From NCBI GenBank assembly GCA_031257715.1, contig JAIROE010000322.1, positions 1 through 9,132 on the forward strand: a stretch of 9,132 nucleotides of DNA, given 5' to 3'. The DNA comes from Treponema sp. Its GTDB lineage: Bacteria > Spirochaetota > Spirochaetia > Treponematales > Breznakiellaceae. Of this stretch, positions 7,211 through 9,132 are shown piece by piece; positions within the stretch are counted from its first letter, which is position 1, and each line of letters begins with the position of its first letter. A program made the position numbers and the translations under genes. A model generated the notes under the pieces. It searched no databases. It was not told the DNA's origin and was given only the letters and a program-made list of their open reading frames with translations.

Positions 7211-8305
7211 GTGATCAAAGGGAAGAAAAAATGGTGGATTGCGGGCGGTTTTTCGGTCTTCATCCTGTATATATTTGCCGCCCCCAGGCCCGTTCCCCCC
7301 GAAATCGTGGTTACCCCGCGCTGGCTTTCGTCGCTGGAGTCGGATTTTCCCGTTGTCTTGAACGGGGAGGCGTCCGGCAATGCCGGGGTTTTTCCTTTCA
7401 TGCTGGGGGACCGTTTCGGTTATGTGGATACGGCGGGCCGTTTTCTGGTGAACAAAACAAAAGAAGGCGGTGTCGCCCTGTCGGAAAAATACTGGGCCGA
7501 ATATGCGGGGGAGCCTTCCGCCATAGACGTGAGGGACAGTTCCGGCCAGGCAGCCTTCCGTATCGAAAACGGCGCGGGGTATCCCCTGTTCCTTGACGGG
7601 CGCGTCTTCGTTGTGGGCAAGTACCAGAACTCCCTGACCGCCCTGGACGGGGAGGGGGAAATCTTGTGGACTTATGACTTTGCCGCTCCGGTAACCTGCC
7701 TGGACGCCGCCGCGGGGTTTGTCCTTGCCGGTTCGCTGGACGGAACGGTGGAGCTGCTTGACGCGGACGGAAAAAGGATCTTCTTCTTCGTGCCGGGCGG
7801 TTCCCGCCTCCCGGTAATTGCCGGCTGCGCCCTTTCGCGGGACGGATCGCGGTTCGGCATTGTCTCGGGGGTGGACGGCCAGCGTTTTCTGCTTTTTGAG
7901 CGGTTCGGTGAACGCGGGAACAGGGAATACCGCGTCGTCTACCATGAGTTCCTTGACGAGGGGTTCAGGCGGCCGGTTTTCATTTCCTTTATCGACGGGG
8001 ACAACCGCGTCGTGTTTGAGCGCGCCGGAGGAATCGGCATTTACACCATCAGTTCCCGTTCCGGCCTTTCCGTTGAGTTGAACGGGGAAATAGCCGCGAT
8101 AGACCGCGAGGGAAGCGGCGGGGTTTTTTTCGCCGTCACTTCCCAGTCGGCGCTGCAGAAGCGGCTTGTGGCGGTGCGCCTTCCGGGAAGCGTCGTGATG
8201 GAAGCGCCCTTCAAAAGCCGGGATGTGTTTTTCTACCGCGAAGGATCGCGTCTTTATACCGGCGGGGGAAGCACCCTCGCCTCTTTTGAACTGGAGAAAA
8301 AATGA
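7211..8305 (+). CDS. Membrane-anchored beta-propeller protein (PQQ/WD40-like)
   Basis: A 364-residue envelope protein of unknown function. A basic start (MIKGKKK) and one hydrophobic segment, residues 8-24 (WWIAGGFSVFILYIFAA), give a signal anchor with the rest outside the inner membrane. There is no good signal-peptidase site or lipobox. The body is a run of beta repeats. The clearest, about residues 139-195, reads SLTALDGEGEILWTYDF then LAGSLDGTVELLDADGKR, the 'G-x-x-ALD-x-x-G-x-x-LW' pattern of PQQ-type or BamB-like propeller blades; other blades are more diverged. The start is GTG 7211, with GAGG at 7202-7205 five bases upstream; the ATG at 7209 is in another frame and runs straight into TGA. 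The next gene begins inside its last codon (ATGA), so the two are translated together and probably act together at the cell wall or outer membrane. I do not recognise a specific family, and a BamB-equivalent role would be speculation. Confidence 0.8.
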   Translation: MIKGKKKWWIAGGFSVFILYIFAAPRPVPPEIVVTPRWLSSLESDFPVVLNGEASGNAGVFPFMLGDRFGYVDTAGRFLVNKTKEGGVALSEKYWAEYAGEPSAIDVRDSSGQAAFRIENGAGYPLFLDGRVFVVGKYQNSLTALDGEGEILWTYDFAAPVTCLDAAAGFVLAGSLDGTVELLDADGKRIFFFVPGGSRLPVIAGCALSRDGSRFGIVSGVDGQRFLLFERFGERGNREYRVVYHEFLDEGFRRPVFISFIDGDNRVVFERAGGIGIYTISSRSGLSVELNGEIAAIDREGSGGVFFAVTSQSALQKRLVAVRLPGSVVMEAPFKSRDVFFYREGSRLYTGGGSTLASFELEKK

Positions 8306-9132
8306 ACAAAAAATGTTTTGCGGAAGCCCGCCGCCGGGGGGCCCTTCTTCCCCGTTTCGCGCGGGCTCTTGTGCCGTTCCTTTCCCTGTGCGGGGCGGCG
8401 TTCTTTCCCTTTGCCGCCTTTGCCATGGACTGGCCCCTCTCCGGGGCGGTCTTGCATGGCAATTTCGGCCGGAATGACGGGGGGCGGCCCCAGCCGGGCA
8501 TGATCTTTGAAAGCGAAGGGCCGGTACGCGCTTCGGGCCGGGGGGAACTGGTCTTTTCGTCCAATGCCGGCGACGCCGCCGCTTCCCGCCTCCCCTCCCC
8601 CCTCGGCGCCTGGGCGGCCTTTGATCACGGGGACGGGCTTGTCAGCATATACGGCCGTACCCGCGACACGGGCGAAAGGCCGCCCGATACGGTAAATACC
8701 GGGGAAACCATCGCGGAATCGGGCGTTTCGGGGTGGTCCGCCCGCGAAGGCTTCTTTTTTGCCCTTTTCGACCGGCGGGAACGGCGCTGGGTCAATCCCT
8801 CGATGATCATCCCCCCCCTTCCCGATACCCGTCCCCCGGTGATACAGTCCGTGCGGCTGCGTGCGCCGGGAAACAGGCTCATCGATCCCGCTCAGACCCG
8901 GACCATCAGTCAGGGTAAATACACGATTGAAGTGGCCGCGTCGGACACCATGACGGCCGCCGGGGAAAGTCCCCTGGCCCCCCACCGCATCGTCTGTTCG
9001 GTTAACGGAACCGAAATCGGGTCGCTTAATTTTGAAACCTGTTCCACCCGGGATGGCGTACTCATGGTGTCGCGTAACGGATTGATTCCCGCGGATCAGG
9101 TCTACGCTCCTTTCCCCGGTTTCGAGGCCGGT
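8302..9132 (+). CDS. Exported degenerate LytM/M23-like protein (pseudo-peptidase), 3' truncated by window
   Basis: The open frame runs off the right edge after 277 codons. ATG 8302 overlaps the previous stop (ATGA) and has GGAG at 8293-8296, five bases upstream. A signal peptide with an Arg-rich n-region and a hydrophobic core ends AAFA (Ala41). Residues 44-166 follow the M23/LytM fold: WPLSG, FGR, GPVRASGRGELVF, DHGDGLVSIYGR and RWVNP. Every expected zinc or catalytic residue is changed. The HxGxD motif is QPGMI (64-68), the His of YxH is Arg119, and HxH is FFF (151-153). It is therefore probably a non-enzymatic LytM, like EnvC or NlpD, which activate amidases. From about residue 174 (DTRPPVIQSVRL) an Ig-like beta domain begins, as in other LytM proteins with extra domains. 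The fold assignment rests on spacing of conserved motifs. A C8 tract at 8811-8818 lies in the linker. Confidence 0.75.
   Translation, partial: MNKKCFAEARRRGALLPRFARALVPFLSLCGAAFFPFAAFAMDWPLSGAVLHGNFGRNDGGRPQPGMIFESEGPVRASGRGELVFSSNAGDAAASRLPSPLGAWAAFDHGDGLVSIYGRTRDTGERPPDTVNTGETIAESGVSGWSAREGFFFALFDRRERRWVNPSMIIPPLPDTRPPVIQSVRLRAPGNRLIDPAQTRTISQGKYTIEVAASDTMTAAGESPLAPHRIVCSVNGTEIGSLNFETCSTRDGVLMVSRNGLIPADQVYAPFPGFEAG

Noticed and set aside
6947..7945. 332-codon minus-strand open frame opposite the propeller gene
   Set aside because: It is antisense to a well-supported gene with a ribosome site, a membrane anchor and repeat blades. Its product is Arg/Pro/Gly-rich without domains, and it runs through the promoter region into the UPRT start. 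GC-rich third positions create such shadows.
8254..8985. 243-codon minus-strand open frame opposite the LytM-like gene
   Set aside because: The plus strand carries a signal peptide, a ribosome site and LytM motifs. The minus product is low-complexity Gly/Arg/Lys/Pro.
1..9132. tRNA, rRNA, CRISPR, insertion sequence or transposase
   Set aside because: No repeat arrays, no transposase-like frame, no cloverleaf or conserved rRNA stretches were found by eye on either strand.

Overview
The window is a GC-rich, gene-dense piece of a diderm bacterial chromosome. Evidence for an outer membrane is the Sec signal peptides, a lipobox protein, and a giant outer-membrane-type beta protein ending in Phe. 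The overall style suggests a treponeme-like spirochaete. That assignment is inferred from recollection of protein styles and was not searched; another diderm lineage is possible.

Layout from left to right. (1) Positions 1-107, minus strand: the first 35 codons of a DUF503 (YlxP-type) protein. (2) Positions 137-4978, plus strand: a 1613-residue exported beta-rich protein. Several of its blocks resemble SprA, the giant barrel of the type IX secretion system. It diverges from the DUF503 gene across a 29-base gap. (3) Positions 4975-6950, minus strand: a two-gene operon. A uracil-phosphoribosyltransferase-like gene with a long N-terminal extension overlaps by four bases a TPR lipoprotein gene. 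The lipoprotein gene ends tail to tail with the giant gene, and both stop codons share one CTAG. (4) Positions 6951-7210: a 260-base divergent intergenic region with a well-formed promoter for the minus-strand operon, several inverted repeats, and an extended -10 promoter plus a leader hairpin for the plus strand. (5) Positions 7211-9132, plus strand: a membrane-anchored beta-propeller protein overlapping by four bases (ATGA) an exported LytM/M23-like protein. That protein has lost every recognisable metal and catalytic residue and runs off the right edge.

The giant protein, the TPR lipoprotein, the anchored propeller and the dead LytM protein are all envelope proteins, so most of the window is an envelope-biogenesis neighbourhood. 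The UPRT-like and DUF503 genes are cytoplasmic. The two points most worth following are the SprA-like protein and the pseudo-peptidase/propeller pair. Several starts lack a well-placed Shine-Dalgarno and sit only a few bases after a -10 box, which suggests very short or leaderless transcripts. There are no rRNA or tRNA genes, CRISPR arrays or transposons, and no gene-free stretch longer than 300 bases.
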